The notes beneath the pieces are model-generated. The model saw nothing but the letters and a program-made list of their open reading frames with translations, ran no database searches and was not told the origin of the DNA. Of a stretch of 64,000 nt of DNA, positions 39,443-49,988 are shown piece after piece. Numbering within the stretch: position 1 is the stretch's first letter; each line of letters starts with the position of its first letter. Source of the DNA: Actinomycetota bacterium (GTDB lineage Bacteria; Actinomycetota; Actinomycetes; Actinomycetales; Dermatophilaceae); NCBI GenBank assembly GCA_020160805.1, contig JAIUPO010000014.1, forward strand, positions 45,149 through 109,148, read 5' to 3'. The position numbers and the translations under genes are program-made.

Positions 39443-39793
39443 ATGGCTGGAGGCAATGCGATCCGGGGCAGCCGCGTCGGCGCGGGTCCCATGGGCGAAG
39501 CGGAGCGCGGCGAGGTCGCGGCTCGGGTCTTCGTCTCGTACTTCTGCTCCAACAACCACGAAACCCGGCCGAGCTTCGCGCAGGAGCAGGGGCTCGTCAT
39601 ACCCGAGCTGTGGGATTGCCCGCGCTGCGGGCTGCCCGCCGGGCAGGACCAGGACAATCCGCCGACGGCGCCCAAGGTCGAGCCCTACAAGACGCATCTG
39701 GCCTATGTAAAGGAGCGGCGCTCCGACGCGGACGGCGCCCAGATCCTCGACGAGGCCCTCGACTCCTTGCGCGATCGCGGCCTGATCAAATAG
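39443..39793 (+). CDS. rbpA: RNA polymerase-binding protein RbpA
   Basis: A 116-residue actinobacteria-specific transcription activator that binds RNA polymerase and the principal sigma factor. Conserved blocks: the N-terminal tail with AIRGSRVGAGPMGE, the core FVSYFCSNNHETRPSFA and WDCPRCGLPA (zinc-type Cys pair), and the sigma-interaction helix KTHLAYVKERRSDADGAQILDEAL. The stop is three bases from the convergent opcA stop. Confidence 0.97.
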   Translation: MAGGNAIRGSRVGAGPMGEAERGEVAARVFVSYFCSNNHETRPSFAQEQGLVIPELWDCPRCGLPAGQDQDNPPTAPKVEPYKTHLAYVKERRSDADGAQILDEALDSLRDRGLIK

Positions 39794-39796
39794 CCC

Positions 39797-40732
39797 CTAG
39801 GTCGCCGCGCCATTCTTGCGCGCGACGTTCGGCAGCCCGCGGACCAGCGTCTCGGCATACACCTCATCGGCATCGAGCCGGCGTAGTTCGTCGGCGAGGC
39901 ACTCGGCATCCCCGCGATGCGGGAGCGCGACCACCCGGTCTGGCTGCGCCGGCTGGGTCAAGGTCGCGAGATTGCCCGAGGGGCGCACAAGATCGACCGG
40001 CCCTGAGGCGCGTTCCAGGTGCACGCTGACGATCCCCGAGCCGGCCTTCGCCGAGGAGATGGACACCGGGCAGCGCAGGCTCTTGCCGAGCCAGGCGGCC
40101 AGGAGGTATGCCGAGGGCGAGTCCCCGGCCCCGACCACTGTCGCTGCGGTCACGGACTCGTAGGGCGGCTGGTCCAGCGCTGCCGCGAGTCGCCCTCGCC
40201 AGAGCGTCACCCGGGTCCATGCCAGATCGGTGTCGCCGTCGGTGTAGTTCTTTGCCAGGCGCGCCAGTTTCGCGTGCGGGCGGGCCGCCGCCGCGGTGTC
40301 GGTGATCCGGCGCTGCGCGAGTGCCCCCAGCGGATCGGTATGCGGATCGTCTGGCGAGTCTCCCGGCCACCACACAACGATGGGGGAGTCGGCGAGCAGC
40401 AGCGGCATGGCCACAGCTCGGCCCTGCTTGGCGAGCGGGCCATACATGCGCAACACCACGATCTCACTGGCTCCGGCGTCCCCGCCGACGCGGATCTGCG
40501 CATCGAGCCGCGCGGTGCCGCGGGCATTCCCGGACACCAGCGCGATCACGCGGCACGGGTGTTGCCGGCTGGCGTCATTGGCGATATCGATCGCCGAGTC
40601 CACGCGATCCTCGTCAACGGGTATGACGAGGGTCAGGACCCGCCCGAGGGCCATCGCGCCCACATCATCACGCAGCGAGACGAGCCGCTTGCTGACCGTG
40701 ACGGTATTGGTGCTCGGCAGGTCGACGATCAC
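39797..40732 (-). CDS. opcA: glucose-6-phosphate dehydrogenase assembly protein OpcA
   Basis: A 311-residue protein of the OpcA family, which in actinobacteria and cyanobacteria is needed for full activity of Zwf. Recognised by the N-terminal MIVDLPSTNTVTVSKRLVSLR, VVWWPGDSP, and RITDTAAAARP blocks. It follows zwf by 34 bases in the same direction. In many relatives pgl (6-phosphogluconolactonase) comes next; here the gene is followed at once by the end of rbpA, so pgl is missing from this spot. Confidence 0.95.
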   Translation of the reverse strand: MIVDLPSTNTVTVSKRLVSLRDDVGAMALGRVLTLVIPVDEDRVDSAIDIANDASRQHPCRVIALVSGNARGTARLDAQIRVGGDAGASEIVVLRMYGPLAKQGRAVAMPLLLADSPIVVWWPGDSPDDPHTDPLGALAQRRITDTAAAARPHAKLARLAKNYTDGDTDLAWTRVTLWRGRLAAALDQPPYESVTAATVVGAGDSPSAYLLAAWLGKSLRCPVSISSAKAGSGIVSVHLERASGPVDLVRPSGNLATLTQPAQPDRVVALPHRGDAECLADELRRLDADEVYAETLVRGLPNVARKNGAAT

Positions 40733-40766
40733 CGGGGTCCCCGTTCAGTTTCGGAGCGAGTGGTTG

Positions 40767-42311
40767 TCACGGCATCCTCCAGACGCGGCCGTCGCGGGTC
40801 ATCAACTGATCGGCCGAGGCTGGCCCCCAGGTGCCCGCTTCATATTGATCCAGCGATGCCTTGTCCTTGGCCCAGGCTTTCTCGATCGGATCGAGGATGC
40901 GCCACGACAGCTCGACTTCCTCATGCCGCGGGAAAAGGGGCGGCTCGCCGAGGAGCACATCGAGGATCAGGCGTTCGTAGGCCTCGGGTGAGGACTCGGT
41001 GAAGGCCCGGCCATAGCCAAAGTCCATCGTCACATCGCGCACTTCCATTTGCGCCCCAGGCACTTTCGCGCCGAAGCGCATCGTGACCCCTTCGTCGGGC
41101 TGCACGCGGATGACGATCGCATTGCGGCCCAACTCCTCGGTGGCTGTGTCCTCAAAGGGCAGGTGTGGTGCGGCCTTGAAGACGACCGCGATCTCCGTGA
41201 CGCGCTTGCCGAGGCGCTTGCCAGTTCGCAGATAGAAGGGCACGCCGGCCCAGCGGCGGGTGTCGATATCGAGACGGATTGCGGCATAGGTCTCGGTGCG
41301 CGAATCGGCGGCGACGCCCTCCTCCTGCAGGTAGCCGACCACCTGCTCGCTGCCCTGCCAGCCCGCGGCATACTGCCCGCGCGCGGTGCTGCCCGCGATA
41401 TCGGTCGGCACCCGCACGGCCGAGAGCACCTTCTCCTTCTCGGCCCGCAACTGATCGGCCGCGAATGACGCGGGCTCCTCCATTGCCGTCAGGGCGAGGA
41501 GTTGGAGCAGGTGATTTTGGATGACATCGCGCGCCGCGCCGATGCCGTCGTAATAGCCCGCGCGGCCCCCGATCCCGATGTCCTCGGCCATGGTGATCTG
41601 CACGTGGTCGACATAGTGGCTGTTCCAGACCGGCTCGAAGAGTTGGTTCGCAAAGCGCAGCGCGAGCAGATTCTGGACGGTTTCCTTGCCCAGATAGTGG
41701 TCGATCCGGAAGATCGAGTCGGCGGGGAAGACGCCCTCGACGATGGCATTCAGTTCGCGAGCCGACGCCAGGTCATGGCCAAACGGCTTCTCGATCACGA
41801 CGCGCCGCCAGGCATCCTTGTGGGGGGTCGAGAGTCCGGCGCGCTCGAGCTGCTGGCATACGGTCGCAAAGGACCCTGGCGGAATCGAGAGGTAGAAGCC
41901 GTGATTCCCCCCGGTACCGCGCTCTTCATCCAGCGCGGCGAGCGTGCGGGCGAGTTCGTCGAAGGCCGCCTCGTCGTCAAAGCTGCCCTGAACGAAGCGC
42001 AATCCCTCGCACAAGGCCCGCCAAACTTCCTCCTTGAAGGGCGTGCGGGCATGCTGCTTGACCGCGTCGTGAACAATTTTTCCGAACTCTTGGTCGTCCC
42101 AATCGCGCCGGGCAAAACCGACGAGTGAGAAGCCAGGCGGCAACATCCCGCGATTGCTCAGGTCGTAGATCGCCGGCATGAGCTTCTTGCGGGCCAGGTC
42201 GCCGGTCACGCCGAAAAGCACCAGGCCGCAGGGCCCTGCCACTCGAGGTAGGCGCCGGTCGCGAGGATCGCGAAGCGGATTGCGGTCAGCCGTTACGCGC
42301 GCGGGAGACAT
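40767..42311 (-). CDS. zwf: glucose-6-phosphate dehydrogenase
   Basis: A 514-residue enzyme oxidising glucose-6-phosphate to 6-phosphogluconolactone with NADP. The coenzyme motif GVTGDLARKKLMPAIYDL is at about residues 34-51, EKPFGHD follows, and RIDHYLGKETVQNLLALRF holds the substrate-binding Lys and catalytic His. It belongs to the tkt-tal-zwf-opcA unit, but a strong hairpin just before it suggests it also has its own promoter in the 70-base gap. Confidence 0.98.
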   Translation of the reverse strand: MSPARVTADRNPLRDPRDRRLPRVAGPCGLVLFGVTGDLARKKLMPAIYDLSNRGMLPPGFSLVGFARRDWDDQEFGKIVHDAVKQHARTPFKEEVWRALCEGLRFVQGSFDDEAAFDELARTLAALDEERGTGGNHGFYLSIPPGSFATVCQQLERAGLSTPHKDAWRRVVIEKPFGHDLASARELNAIVEGVFPADSIFRIDHYLGKETVQNLLALRFANQLFEPVWNSHYVDHVQITMAEDIGIGGRAGYYDGIGAARDVIQNHLLQLLALTAMEEPASFAADQLRAEKEKVLSAVRVPTDIAGSTARGQYAAGWQGSEQVVGYLQEEGVAADSRTETYAAIRLDIDTRRWAGVPFYLRTGKRLGKRVTEIAVVFKAAPHLPFEDTATEELGRNAIVIRVQPDEGVTMRFGAKVPGAQMEVRDVTMDFGYGRAFTESSPEAYERLILDVLLGEPPLFPRHEEVELSWRILDPIEKAWAKDKASLDQYEAGTWGPASADQLMTRDGRVWRMP

Positions 42312-42339
42312 GCTTCCCTTCCCGGGTATGTCGTGGGGA

Positions 42340-42385
42340 GACGAAGAGGGCGGGCCCGGTCTGACCGGTGCCCGCCCTCTGCGTC
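42340..42385 (-). terminator. terminator after tal
   Basis: A long stem: GACG/CGTC, then 11 bp AGAGGGCGGGC with GCCCGCCCTCT, then CCGGT/ACCGG, closed by CTG. It begins at the tal stop codon and lies before zwf. It may be a partial terminator separating tkt-tal from zwf-opcA. Confidence 0.85.
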
Positions 42386-43496
42386 ACTTCGCCGCGTCGA
42401 GTGCGGCTTGGAGGTCGCCGAGCAGGTCCGCCCATGAGGCTTCGAACTTCTCGACGCCTTCTTCTTCGAGCAGGTCGGTGACCTCGGTGTAGGAAATGCC
42501 CTGCGCGGCAATGTCATCGAGCACTGCGGCGGCGTCCGCGTAGGTGCCGGTGACGGCATCCCCGCGGATGTCTCCGTGGTCGATGACCGCCTGCAGAGTC
42601 TTCTCCGGCATGGTGTTGACGGTGTTGTCCGCGACCAGGTCGGTGACATACATCGTGTCGGAATAGTCCGGATTCTTCACGCCCGTGGACGCCCACAGCG
42701 GACGTTGCTTGTTGGCGCCTTCGGCGGCCAGCGACTCCCAGCGCGCGGTCAAGAAGACCTCTTCGTAGGCCTGGTAGGCGAGTCGCGCGTTGGCGACGGC
42801 GGCCTTGCCCTTGAGCGCGGTGGCCTCATCGGTGCCGATGGCGTCGAGCCGCTTGTCGATCTCGGTGTCAACGCGGGAAACGAAGAAGGAAGCGACCGAC
42901 CAGATCGTCGACAGATCCTTGCCGGCTTCGCGCGCCTGCTCCAGGCCCTCGAGGTAGGCATTCATCACCGCGCGGTATCGCTCAAGACTGAAGATCAAGG
43001 TGACATTGACACTGATGCCCTCGGCAATGACAGCCGTGATGGCGGGCAAGCCAGCGATTGTCGCGGGGATCTTGATCATCACGTTCTCGCGGTCGACCGC
43101 GGCATAGAGCGCCTTGGCCTGATCGATGGTTTCGGCCTCCTGGTGGGCCAGGCGGGGGTCAACCTCGATCGACACCCGGCCGTCCTTGCCGCCGGTGGCG
43201 TCATAGATCGGGCGGAAGACATCACACGCATCCCGGACGTCTTGCGTCGTGATGGCGAAGACGGCGTCGTCGACCGAGGTGCCGGCCTGGGCGAGTTCGG
43301 CGACCTGGGCGGCATACGAGTCCCCATTGCTCAGCGCCGCCTGGAAGATCGAGGGATTCGTCGTGACGCCGACGACCCCGCTGTTCTCCATGACATCCTT
43401 GAGATTGCCCGACGTGAGGCGGGCCCGGGAGAGGTCGTCGAGCCAGACGGAGACGCCGCTGTTGGCGAGCGCCTGCAGGTTGTTGTTGTCAGTCAT
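42384..43496 (-). CDS. tal: transaldolase
   Basis: A 370-residue enzyme of the long actinobacterial/cyanobacterial type. The Schiff-base Lys is in [26 protein letters not shown] and the early [12 protein letters not shown] and [10 protein letters not shown] are conserved. It transfers a dihydroxyacetone unit in the non-oxidative pentose-phosphate pathway. Twenty-one bases after tkt. Confidence 0.97.
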   Translation of the reverse strand: MTDNNNLQALANSGVSVWLDDLSRARLTSGNLKDVMENSGVVGVTTNPSIFQAALSNGDSYAAQVAELAQAGTSVDDAVFAITTQDVRDACDVFRPIYDATGGKDGRVSIEVDPRLAHQEAETIDQAKALYAAVDRENVMIKIPATIAGLPAITAVIAEGISVNVTLIFSLERYRAVMNAYLEGLEQAREAGKDLSTIWSVASFFVSRVDTEIDKRLDAIGTDEATALKGKAAVANARLAYQAYEEVFLTARWESLAAEGANKQRPLWASTGVKNPDYSDTMYVTDLVADNTVNTMPEKTLQAVIDHGDIRGDAVTGTYADAAAVLDDIAAQGISYTEVTDLLEEEGVEKFEASWADLLGDLQAALDAAK

Positions 43497-43517
43497 GTCG
43501 CTCCTTCTGAGAAAGAT

Positions 43518-45740
43518 CTAGGACTTGGCGGCGTCGACATCGGTGTCGGCGGAACTCGGCGCGGGGGTGCGCGGACCGGCATTCGCTGCCGCAGCCTTCA
43601 CGCTGCGCTTGGCGGCGGCCACGACCTTCTCGGGCGTGAAACCGAACTCGCGGAAGAGCGTCGCCGCATCGGCGGAGGCACCGAAGTGATCGATGCCGAC
43701 GATCTCGCCCGCGTCGCCGACCAGGTCGCGCCAGCCCATCGGCACCCCGGCCTCGACAGAGACGCGCGCACGAACGCCGGCGGGCAGGATCTTCTCCTGA
43801 TAGGCCTTGCCCTGACGTTCGAACCACTCGCGACACGGCATCGAGACGACGCGCGTCGCGATCTTGGCCTTCTCCAGCGTCTCGGCCGCCGACATGGCCA
43901 GGCCGACTTCAGAGCCGGTGGCAATCAGGATGACTTCCGGGCTCCCCGACGACGCCTCGCGCAGGATGTAGGCGCCCTTGCTGACATTGGCGACCTTCCC
44001 GGCCACCTTGGGGTCCTGGGTCGGCAAGGCCTGGCGTGACAGGCACAAACCTGCCGGTCGGTCGTTCTGCAGGATCGCGACCCACGCGGCGGCGGTTTCG
44101 TTGGCGTCGGCAGGGCGGATCACGTCGAAGCCGGGGATTGCCCGCAGGGCGGCCAGGTGCTCGATCGGCTGGTGCGTCGGGCCGTCCTCGCCGAGGCCGA
44201 TGGAGTCGTGGGTCCAGACGAAGGTGACCCCGATCTCCTGGATGGCCGCGAGCCGCACCGCCCCGCGCATGTAGTCGGAGAAGACGAGGAAGGTGCCGCC
44301 ATACGGCCGGGTCAGCCCGGAGAGGGCGATGCCATTGAGAATCAGCCCCATCCCGAACTCGCGGATGCCGAAGTGGAGGGTGCGGCCATACGGGCCCCCG
44401 CTCCATTCGCGGGTCTGCTTGGCGGTGGGTATGAAGGAGGGTTGGCCCTCCATCGTGGTGTTGTTGGACTCGGCGAGGTCGGCCGAGCCACCCCACAGCT
44501 CGGGCAGGACGCTCGCGAGCGCGCCGAGAATCTTGCCGGACGCAGCGCGGGTGGCCAGCCCCTTGGGGTCGGCAGCGAAGGTGGGCACGGCCTTGGCCAG
44601 GCCGGCCGGCAACTCGCGGGCGACGAGCCGGTCGAGCAGGGCCGCGCCCTCGGCGTTGGCCTTGCGCCAGGCCTTGTAGCCGGGCTCCCACTCCTTGTGA
44701 GCAGCCTTCCCGCGCGCCTTGACCTTGCGGACGTGCGTGATGACCTCGCGGGAAACCTCGAAGGTCTTCTTCGGGTCAAAGCCCAGCAGTTCCTTCAGGC
44801 CGGCGATCTCGGCGTCGCCGAGGGCCGAGCCGTGCGACTTGCCGGTGTCCTGCTTGGTCGGCGACGGCCAGGCGATGATGGTGCGCAGGACAATCATTGT
44901 CGGCTTGCTGGCGCTGCGGCTCTTTTCGCAGGCCGCCAGGAGGGCGTCGACATCCTCGACATAGGTCGCGCCATCACCATCGCGGCGCCAGTCGATCGTC
45001 TCGACATTCCAGCCATACGCTTCGTAGCGCTTGCCCACATCCTCGGAGAACGAGATCTCGGTCTTGTCCTCGATCGAGATGGTGTTCTGGTCGTAGATGA
45101 CCGTCAGATTGCCGAGTTCCTGGTGGCCAGCGAGCGCGCTGGCCTCGTGGGTGACGCCTTCCATGATGTCGCCATCGGAGGCGACGACCCAGACGTGGTG
45201 GTCGAAGGGGCTGGTGCCCTTTCTGGCGTCCGGGTCCAGCAGGCCGCGGACGCGGCGCTGCGCGAACGCCATACCGACGGCCGTCGCCAGACCCGAGCCG
45301 AGCGGACCGGTCGTCACCTCGACGCCGGTGGTGTGGTGGACCTCCGGGTGACCCGGGGTCAGCGAACCCCAGGTCCGCAGCGCCTTGAGGTCATCGAGTT
45401 CCAGGCCGTAGCCGGAGAAGTACAGCTGGATATATTGCGTCAGGGACGAGTGGCCGCACGAGAGGACGAAGCGGTCGCGGCCCAGCCACTGCGGGTCGGA
45501 CGGGTCGTGGCGCATGACGTTTTGGTAGAGCAGATACGCGACCGGCGCGAGGCTCATCGCCGTGCCGGGGTGGCCATTGCCGACCTTCTGCACGGCGTCC
45601 GCTGCCAACACGCGCACGGTGTCAACGGCCCGCACGTCCAGATCGCTCCACCCCGCCTTCTTCGCCTTCGGCGCGGGAACCGCCCGGCTGGTGGCCTTCG
45701 CGGCGCGCTTGCGGGTGGGCTTGGTGGACACAGCGGTCAC
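43518..45740 (-). CDS. tkt: transketolase
   Basis: A 740-residue thiamine-diphosphate enzyme. The body begins at [33 protein letters not shown], the cofactor motif [16 protein letters not shown], and [19 protein letters not shown] are present. A 28-residue Lys/Arg/Ala/Pro-rich N-terminal extension ([10 protein letters not shown] and on) is not part of the usual enzyme. The GTG start follows AGGAAGGA with seven-base spacing. It opens the pentose-phosphate unit and is divergent from ctaB. Confidence 0.97.
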   Translation of the reverse strand: MTAVSTKPTRKRAAKATSRAVPAPKAKKAGWSDLDVRAVDTVRVLAADAVQKVGNGHPGTAMSLAPVAYLLYQNVMRHDPSDPQWLGRDRFVLSCGHSSLTQYIQLYFSGYGLELDDLKALRTWGSLTPGHPEVHHTTGVEVTTGPLGSGLATAVGMAFAQRRVRGLLDPDARKGTSPFDHHVWVVASDGDIMEGVTHEASALAGHQELGNLTVIYDQNTISIEDKTEISFSEDVGKRYEAYGWNVETIDWRRDGDGATYVEDVDALLAACEKSRSASKPTMIVLRTIIAWPSPTKQDTGKSHGSALGDAEIAGLKELLGFDPKKTFEVSREVITHVRKVKARGKAAHKEWEPGYKAWRKANAEGAALLDRLVARELPAGLAKAVPTFAADPKGLATRAASGKILGALASVLPELWGGSADLAESNNTTMEGQPSFIPTAKQTREWSGGPYGRTLHFGIREFGMGLILNGIALSGLTRPYGGTFLVFSDYMRGAVRLAAIQEIGVTFVWTHDSIGLGEDGPTHQPIEHLAALRAIPGFDVIRPADANETAAAWVAILQNDRPAGLCLSRQALPTQDPKVAGKVANVSKGAYILREASSGSPEVILIATGSEVGLAMSAAETLEKAKIATRVVSMPCREWFERQGKAYQEKILPAGVRARVSVEAGVPMGWRDLVGDAGEIVGIDHFGASADAATLFREFGFTPEKVVAAAKRSVKAAAANAGPRTPAPSSADTDVDAAKS

Positions 45741-45898
45741 AGAGTCGTCCTTCCTGGACGTCGGAGGTGCGGCACGTCCCTCCCAGCCTAGTGCCGGGTG
45801 TGAGCCACGTCGCAGCAAGACCGGTGGGTAGACTGCAGGCATCAATCTTGGTCGCTCTCGCGGCCATCCCACCTTCCGGATCGAGGCGACGGCCCCCC

Positions 45899-46837
45899 GT
45901 GACCACGCTGCATACGCCCGCGGCCGTGCCGGCCCGGCCCGCGTGGCGCCGCAGTCTCGCGGCCTATGTCGCGCTCACCAAGCCGCGGATCATCGAACTG
46001 CTACTCGTCACCACCGTCCCGACGATGTTCCTCGCGCAGCGCGGCGTCCCCTCGCTGTGGCTGGTGGTCGCGACGCTTGTCGGCGGCACATTGTCAGCGG
46101 GCTCGGCCAACGCCTTCAATATGGTCTACGACCGCGATATCGACGCCCACATGGGGCGCACCGCCAATCGGCCGCTGGTCACGGGAGCGGTGACACCGCG
46201 GGCCGCCCTGATCTTTGCCTCCGCGCTGGCGGTCATCTCGACCGTGTGGTTCGCCGTGGTCGTCAATGTGCTCTCGGCGGCGCTGTCGCTCGGGGCGATC
46301 ACCCTGTATGCCGTGGGCTACACGATGATCCTCAAGCGCCGCACCTCCCAAAACATCGTGTGGGGCGGCGCTGCCGGCTGTATGCCGGTGCTGATCGGCT
46401 GGTCGGCCGTCACCAATTCGGTGAGCTGGGCCGCGGTGGTCCTCTTCCTGGTGATCTTCTTCTGGACGCCTCCGCACTATTGGCCGCTGTCCATGCGTTT
46501 CAAGGACGACTACGCCCAGGCCGGGGTCCCGATGCTGCCCGTGGTCGAGACCAATGTGACGGTCGGACGTCAGATCGTCATCTACTCCTGGGTGATGGTG
46601 GCGACCTCGCTCGTGCTGATCCCGATCGCCCCCATGGGTTGGCTGTATGCCGCCACGGCCACCCTGTCCGGCGGGCTCTTCCTCGCCGAGGCGCACCGGC
46701 TGCTGCGCTCCGCCAAGGCGGGGGAGTCGATGGCCCAGATGAAACCGATGCGGCTCTTCCACTACTCCATCACCTATGTGACGGTTCTCTTCCTCGCCGT
46801 CGCCATCGACCCGCTGGTCTATCTCGCGATCCGTTGA
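45899..46837 (+). CDS. ctaB: protoheme IX farnesyltransferase (heme O synthase)
   Basis: A 312-residue membrane prenyltransferase of the UbiA fold with about nine helices. The first Asp-rich motif is [22 protein letters not shown] and the second region [26 protein letters not shown]. It attaches farnesyl to heme B to make heme O for the terminal oxidase. The GTG start is set just before [15 protein letters not shown]; the upstream frame overlaps the tkt promoter region. It faces ctaA, the next enzyme of the pathway. Confidence 0.95.
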   Translation: MTTLHTPAAVPARPAWRRSLAAYVALTKPRIIELLLVTTVPTMFLAQRGVPSLWLVVATLVGGTLSAGSANAFNMVYDRDIDAHMGRTANRPLVTGAVTPRAALIFASALAVISTVWFAVVVNVLSAALSLGAITLYAVGYTMILKRRTSQNIVWGGAAGCMPVLIGWSAVTNSVSWAAVVLFLVIFFWTPPHYWPLSMRFKDDYAQAGVPMLPVVETNVTVGRQIVIYSWVMVATSLVLIPIAPMGWLYAATATLSGGLFLAEAHRLLRSAKAGESMAQMKPMRLFHYSITYVTVLFLAVAIDPLVYLAIR

Positions 46838-46862
46838 CGCCTGCGTCTGGACCGTCGGGGTT

Positions 46863-47210
46863 TCAGGCGCCGATCTGCGCGAGCCGCGCGCGGACGATAT
46901 CGCGGATAACGTCGTCCGGCAGCGGCTGGTCGACCTGGAAGCGGATGGTGCCCTTGCTGAGCGAGAACCCGGGCAGGCGGTCGGCGACGCGCTCAACGAT
47001 CTCGCCGGAGAACGGGAACAGGCTCAGGTGGGTTTTGGTGGCGATGACGCTGATCAGCGGCTTACCGGCGACCTTCAGGGCCGGCATACCGTAGCTCTTG
47101 CCCTCCTGCGTCTCGGGGGCTTCCTCCGCGACGATGGCCAGCACCCGGCGCAGCGCCGCGGCGCGGTCCGCATCCAAGCCGTCGAGGTATGCCGTGACCT
47201 CGCCTATCAA
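46863..47210 (-). CDS. DUF1801/YdhG-like protein
   Basis: A 115-residue protein matching the DUF1801 (YdhG, frataxin-like fold) family: EVTAYLDGLDADRAAALRRVLAIV, EGKSYGMPALKVAGKPL and HLSLFPFSGEIVERVADRL with LSKGTIRF. Members have been proposed to bind iron or DNA, but the function is open. Its start appears to be a TTG inside the ctaA stop (TTGA), so it is translationally coupled to heme A synthase; no other start fits. A link to heme or iron handling is inference. Confidence 0.82.
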   Translation of the reverse strand: MIGEVTAYLDGLDADRAAALRRVLAIVAEEAPETQEGKSYGMPALKVAGKPLISVIATKTHLSLFPFSGEIVERVADRLPGFSLSKGTIRFQVDQPLPDDVIRDIVRARLAQIGA

Positions 47211-48142
47211 CTCGGCTCCGCCTGGCCGCGCAGGTGCTTGAGCCCGTTGACCAGGGCGATCACCAGCAGACTGGCCAGCAGCATATGCATCAGCACGAGC
47301 GCCTCGGGGAGCTTGGTGAAGTACTGCGTGTACCCGACAACTCCCTGAGCCAGGGTGACGAACAAAACGCCGCGCCAGGCGTTCTTCACCAACTCGGTGC
47401 GACCGACGAGGTGGGTGGCGACGACCATGGCGATCACCAGCCCGACGAAGAGCATCACGCTGTCGGCATGCAGCCACGATGCCGAGCGTGGGTCGAACGA
47501 GAGGCGCGCGGGCTGGTCCGCGTCGCCTGAGTGGGGACCAGAACCGGTCACGATCGTGCCGAGGACGAGCACCACCCCGGCGAGTGCGGTTGTCGCCCAG
47601 GCCACCTGGCGCACGATGCCCGGGACGACCAGGTGGCGGGGGCCGGGCGGCATACGCCCCTCCACATAAGCTGCGGTGGCGGCGGCGATCAGCCCCATGG
47701 AGACGAGGAAGTGCGCGGCGACGGTGGCCGGGTTCAATCCGGTGCGCACCGTGATGCCGCCCAGGATTGCCTGCACGGCAACGCCGGCGAGCACGAGGAC
47801 CGCCGGGACCAGGAGCGCGCGGCGGCGGTCGGTCCACCGCCAGATCGCGATGACGGCGGCAAGGGCGACGAAGCCAACGAGGCCGGTGAGGGTCCGGTTG
47901 CCAAACTCGATGTACTTGTGGAAGCCCTCGGCCTGCTCGCGCACCGGCACATAGGACCCGGGAGTGCACTGAGGCCAGGTCGGGCAGCCCAGCCCGGATC
48001 CGGTCAGGCGGACCAGCCCGCCGGTGACGACGATGAGCACCTCGACGACGACATTGGCCAGCAGGATGCGGTGCAGCCAGGGGCTCGGGGCCGGCCCCGG
48101 CGGGCGGATCATCTGCGGGGGTGCCTGGTCCAGCGTCGTCAC
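47207..48142 (-). CDS. ctaA: heme A synthase
   Basis: A 311-residue membrane protein with about eight helices, in two four-helix halves. The Cys pair in GLGCPTWPQC (after the first helix) and His residues in helices 2, 4, 6 and 8 (FHKYIEFGNRTLTG, AAHFLVSM, SWLHADSVML, VLMHMLLASL) bind heme, as in the COX15/CtaA family. It oxidises heme O to heme A for cytochrome aa3 oxidase. Confidence 0.94.
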   Translation of the reverse strand: MTTLDQAPPQMIRPPGPAPSPWLHRILLANVVVEVLIVVTGGLVRLTGSGLGCPTWPQCTPGSYVPVREQAEGFHKYIEFGNRTLTGLVGFVALAAVIAIWRWTDRRRALLVPAVLVLAGVAVQAILGGITVRTGLNPATVAAHFLVSMGLIAAATAAYVEGRMPPGPRHLVVPGIVRQVAWATTALAGVVLVLGTIVTGSGPHSGDADQPARLSFDPRSASWLHADSVMLFVGLVIAMVVATHLVGRTELVKNAWRGVLFVTLAQGVVGYTQYFTKLPEALVLMHMLLASLLVIALVNGLKHLRGQAEPS

Positions 48143-48250
48143 CGCTCCAGGCTAAGCCCCGTGGAATCGACCCTTGCACGGCGGCCTCGGCGTGGCGAGC
48201 CCTGCCTCGCGGCGACCGCACGGGCAGGCCCGCCTCACTAGGGTGATGCA

Positions 48251-49921
48251 ATGACCATCGTCGACCCCACGACCACCACCGCCTGGGCCCGCCTGACCGA
48301 GTTGAAGGCGGCATACACCCCCGATCTGCGCGGAGCGTTCGCGACCGATCCGGACCGGGCGCAGCGTTATACGCGCACCTGCGCGGACCTGCATGTCGAT
48401 CTGTCCAAGAACCTCATCGATGACGAGATCCTCGGGGCGCTCTTGGATCTCGCCGAACAGGTGGGCCTGGCCGCGCGCCGCAACGCGATGTATGCGGGGG
48501 AGCGCATCAATGTGACCGAGAACCGGTCGGTGCTGCATACCGCCCTGCGCCGGCCGGCTGGCGACTCCCTCGTCGTCGACGGCACGGATGTGGTTTCCGA
48601 GGTTCATGACGTCCTGGCGAAGATCTACGCCTTCTCCGACAAGGTCCGCTCGGGTGAGTGGGTTGGCGTGACGGGCAAGCGCATCGAAACGGTGGTCAAT
48701 ATCGGCATCGGTGGCTCGGACCTCGGGCCGGTCATGGTTTATGAAGCTCTAAAGCCCTATGTCCAGGCCGGGCTGAGCTGCCGCTTCATCTCCAATATCG
48801 ACCCGACCGACTTGGCGGAGAAGGTCGGCGATCTCGACCCCGAGACGACGCTCTTCATCATCGCCTCCAAGACGTTCACGACGCTGGAGACCCTGACCAA
48901 CGCTCGGATGGCGCGGGATTGGCTGTGGCGCAAGCTCATTGAGCAGGGCGCGATCGAGGACTCGGATGAGGCCCGCACCGGGGCCGTGGCCAAGCACTTC
49001 GTCGCCGTCTCCACCGCTCTCGACAAGGTCGAAGCCTTCGGCATCGACCCGGCTAATGCCTTCGGCTTCTGGGACTGGGTCGGTGGGCGCTATTCCGTGG
49101 ACTCCGCCGTCGGCACGGTGCTCGCGGTGGCGATCGGCAAGGACCATTTCGCCGACTTCCTCGGTGGCTTCCACGCGGTCGACAACCACTTCGCCGAGGA
49201 GCCTTTCGAGAGCAATGTCCCGGCGCTCATGGGGCTGTTGAATGTGTGGTACGTCAACTTCTTCAAGGCCACGAGTCATGCGGTGCTGCCGTATGCGCAG
49301 TACCTCCACCGGTTCGCGGCCTACCTCCAGCAGTTGACGATGGAGTCCAATGGCAAGGGCGTGCGCGCCGACGGCGCGCCGGTGACCACCGAGACCGGCG
49401 AGGTCTTCTGGGGGGAGCCGGGCACCAACGGGCAGCACGCGTTCTATCAATTGATCCACCAGGGCACGCAGTTGATCCCGTGCGACTTCATCGCGATGGC
49501 CAACACTGCACACCCGATCAAGGACGGCGATGCCGACGTCCACGAACTCTTCCTCGCCAACTTCTTCGCCCAGACCAAGGCGCTCGCCTTCGGCAAGACG
49601 GCCGATGAGGTGCGCGCGGAAGGTGTTGCGGAAGAACTGGTTTCGGCCAAGGTCTTCTCCGGCAACCGCCCGACGACCTCGATCATGGCGCCACTGCTGA
49701 CGCCATCTGTGGTTGGTCAGTTGATCGCGCTCTACGAGCACATCACCTTCACCCAAGGCGTCGTGTGGGGCATCGACTCCTTCGACCAATGGGGCGTCGA
49801 ACTCGGAAAACAACTCGCTATGCAGATCGCCCCCGCGATTTCGCAGGACGACGAGGCGCTGGCCGCCCAGGACCCCTCCACTCGTGGGCTGATCGAGTAC
49901 TACCGCTCGCAGCGCCACTAA
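48251..49921 (+). CDS. pgi: glucose-6-phosphate isomerase
   Basis: A 556-residue enzyme interconverting glucose-6-phosphate and fructose-6-phosphate. [31 protein letters not shown], the [25 protein letters not shown] block and the C-terminal GKQLA segment carry the active site. It stands alone on the plus strand, with a strong terminator downstream. Confidence 0.98.
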   Translation: MTIVDPTTTTAWARLTELKAAYTPDLRGAFATDPDRAQRYTRTCADLHVDLSKNLIDDEILGALLDLAEQVGLAARRNAMYAGERINVTENRSVLHTALRRPAGDSLVVDGTDVVSEVHDVLAKIYAFSDKVRSGEWVGVTGKRIETVVNIGIGGSDLGPVMVYEALKPYVQAGLSCRFISNIDPTDLAEKVGDLDPETTLFIIASKTFTTLETLTNARMARDWLWRKLIEQGAIEDSDEARTGAVAKHFVAVSTALDKVEAFGIDPANAFGFWDWVGGRYSVDSAVGTVLAVAIGKDHFADFLGGFHAVDNHFAEEPFESNVPALMGLLNVWYVNFFKATSHAVLPYAQYLHRFAAYLQQLTMESNGKGVRADGAPVTTETGEVFWGEPGTNGQHAFYQLIHQGTQLIPCDFIAMANTAHPIKDGDADVHELFLANFFAQTKALAFGKTADEVRAEGVAEELVSAKVFSGNRPTTSIMAPLLTPSVVGQLIALYEHITFTQGVVWGIDSFDQWGVELGKQLAMQIAPAISQDDEALAAQDPSTRGLIEYYRSQRH

Positions 49922-49936
49922 TCCGCACACTTAAGG

Positions 49937-49972
49937 ACGACGGCCGGCGGTGAACTCACCGCCGATCGTCGT
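49937..49972. terminator. pgi / DEAD helicase bidirectional terminator
   Basis: GGCGGTGA (49946-49953) pairs with TCACCGCC (49956-49963) and ACGAC with GTCGT extends the stem outward past a small mismatch. It separates the convergent pgi and helicase genes. Confidence 0.8.
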
Positions 49973-49988
49973 GCTTCGCGCTGAGGGG

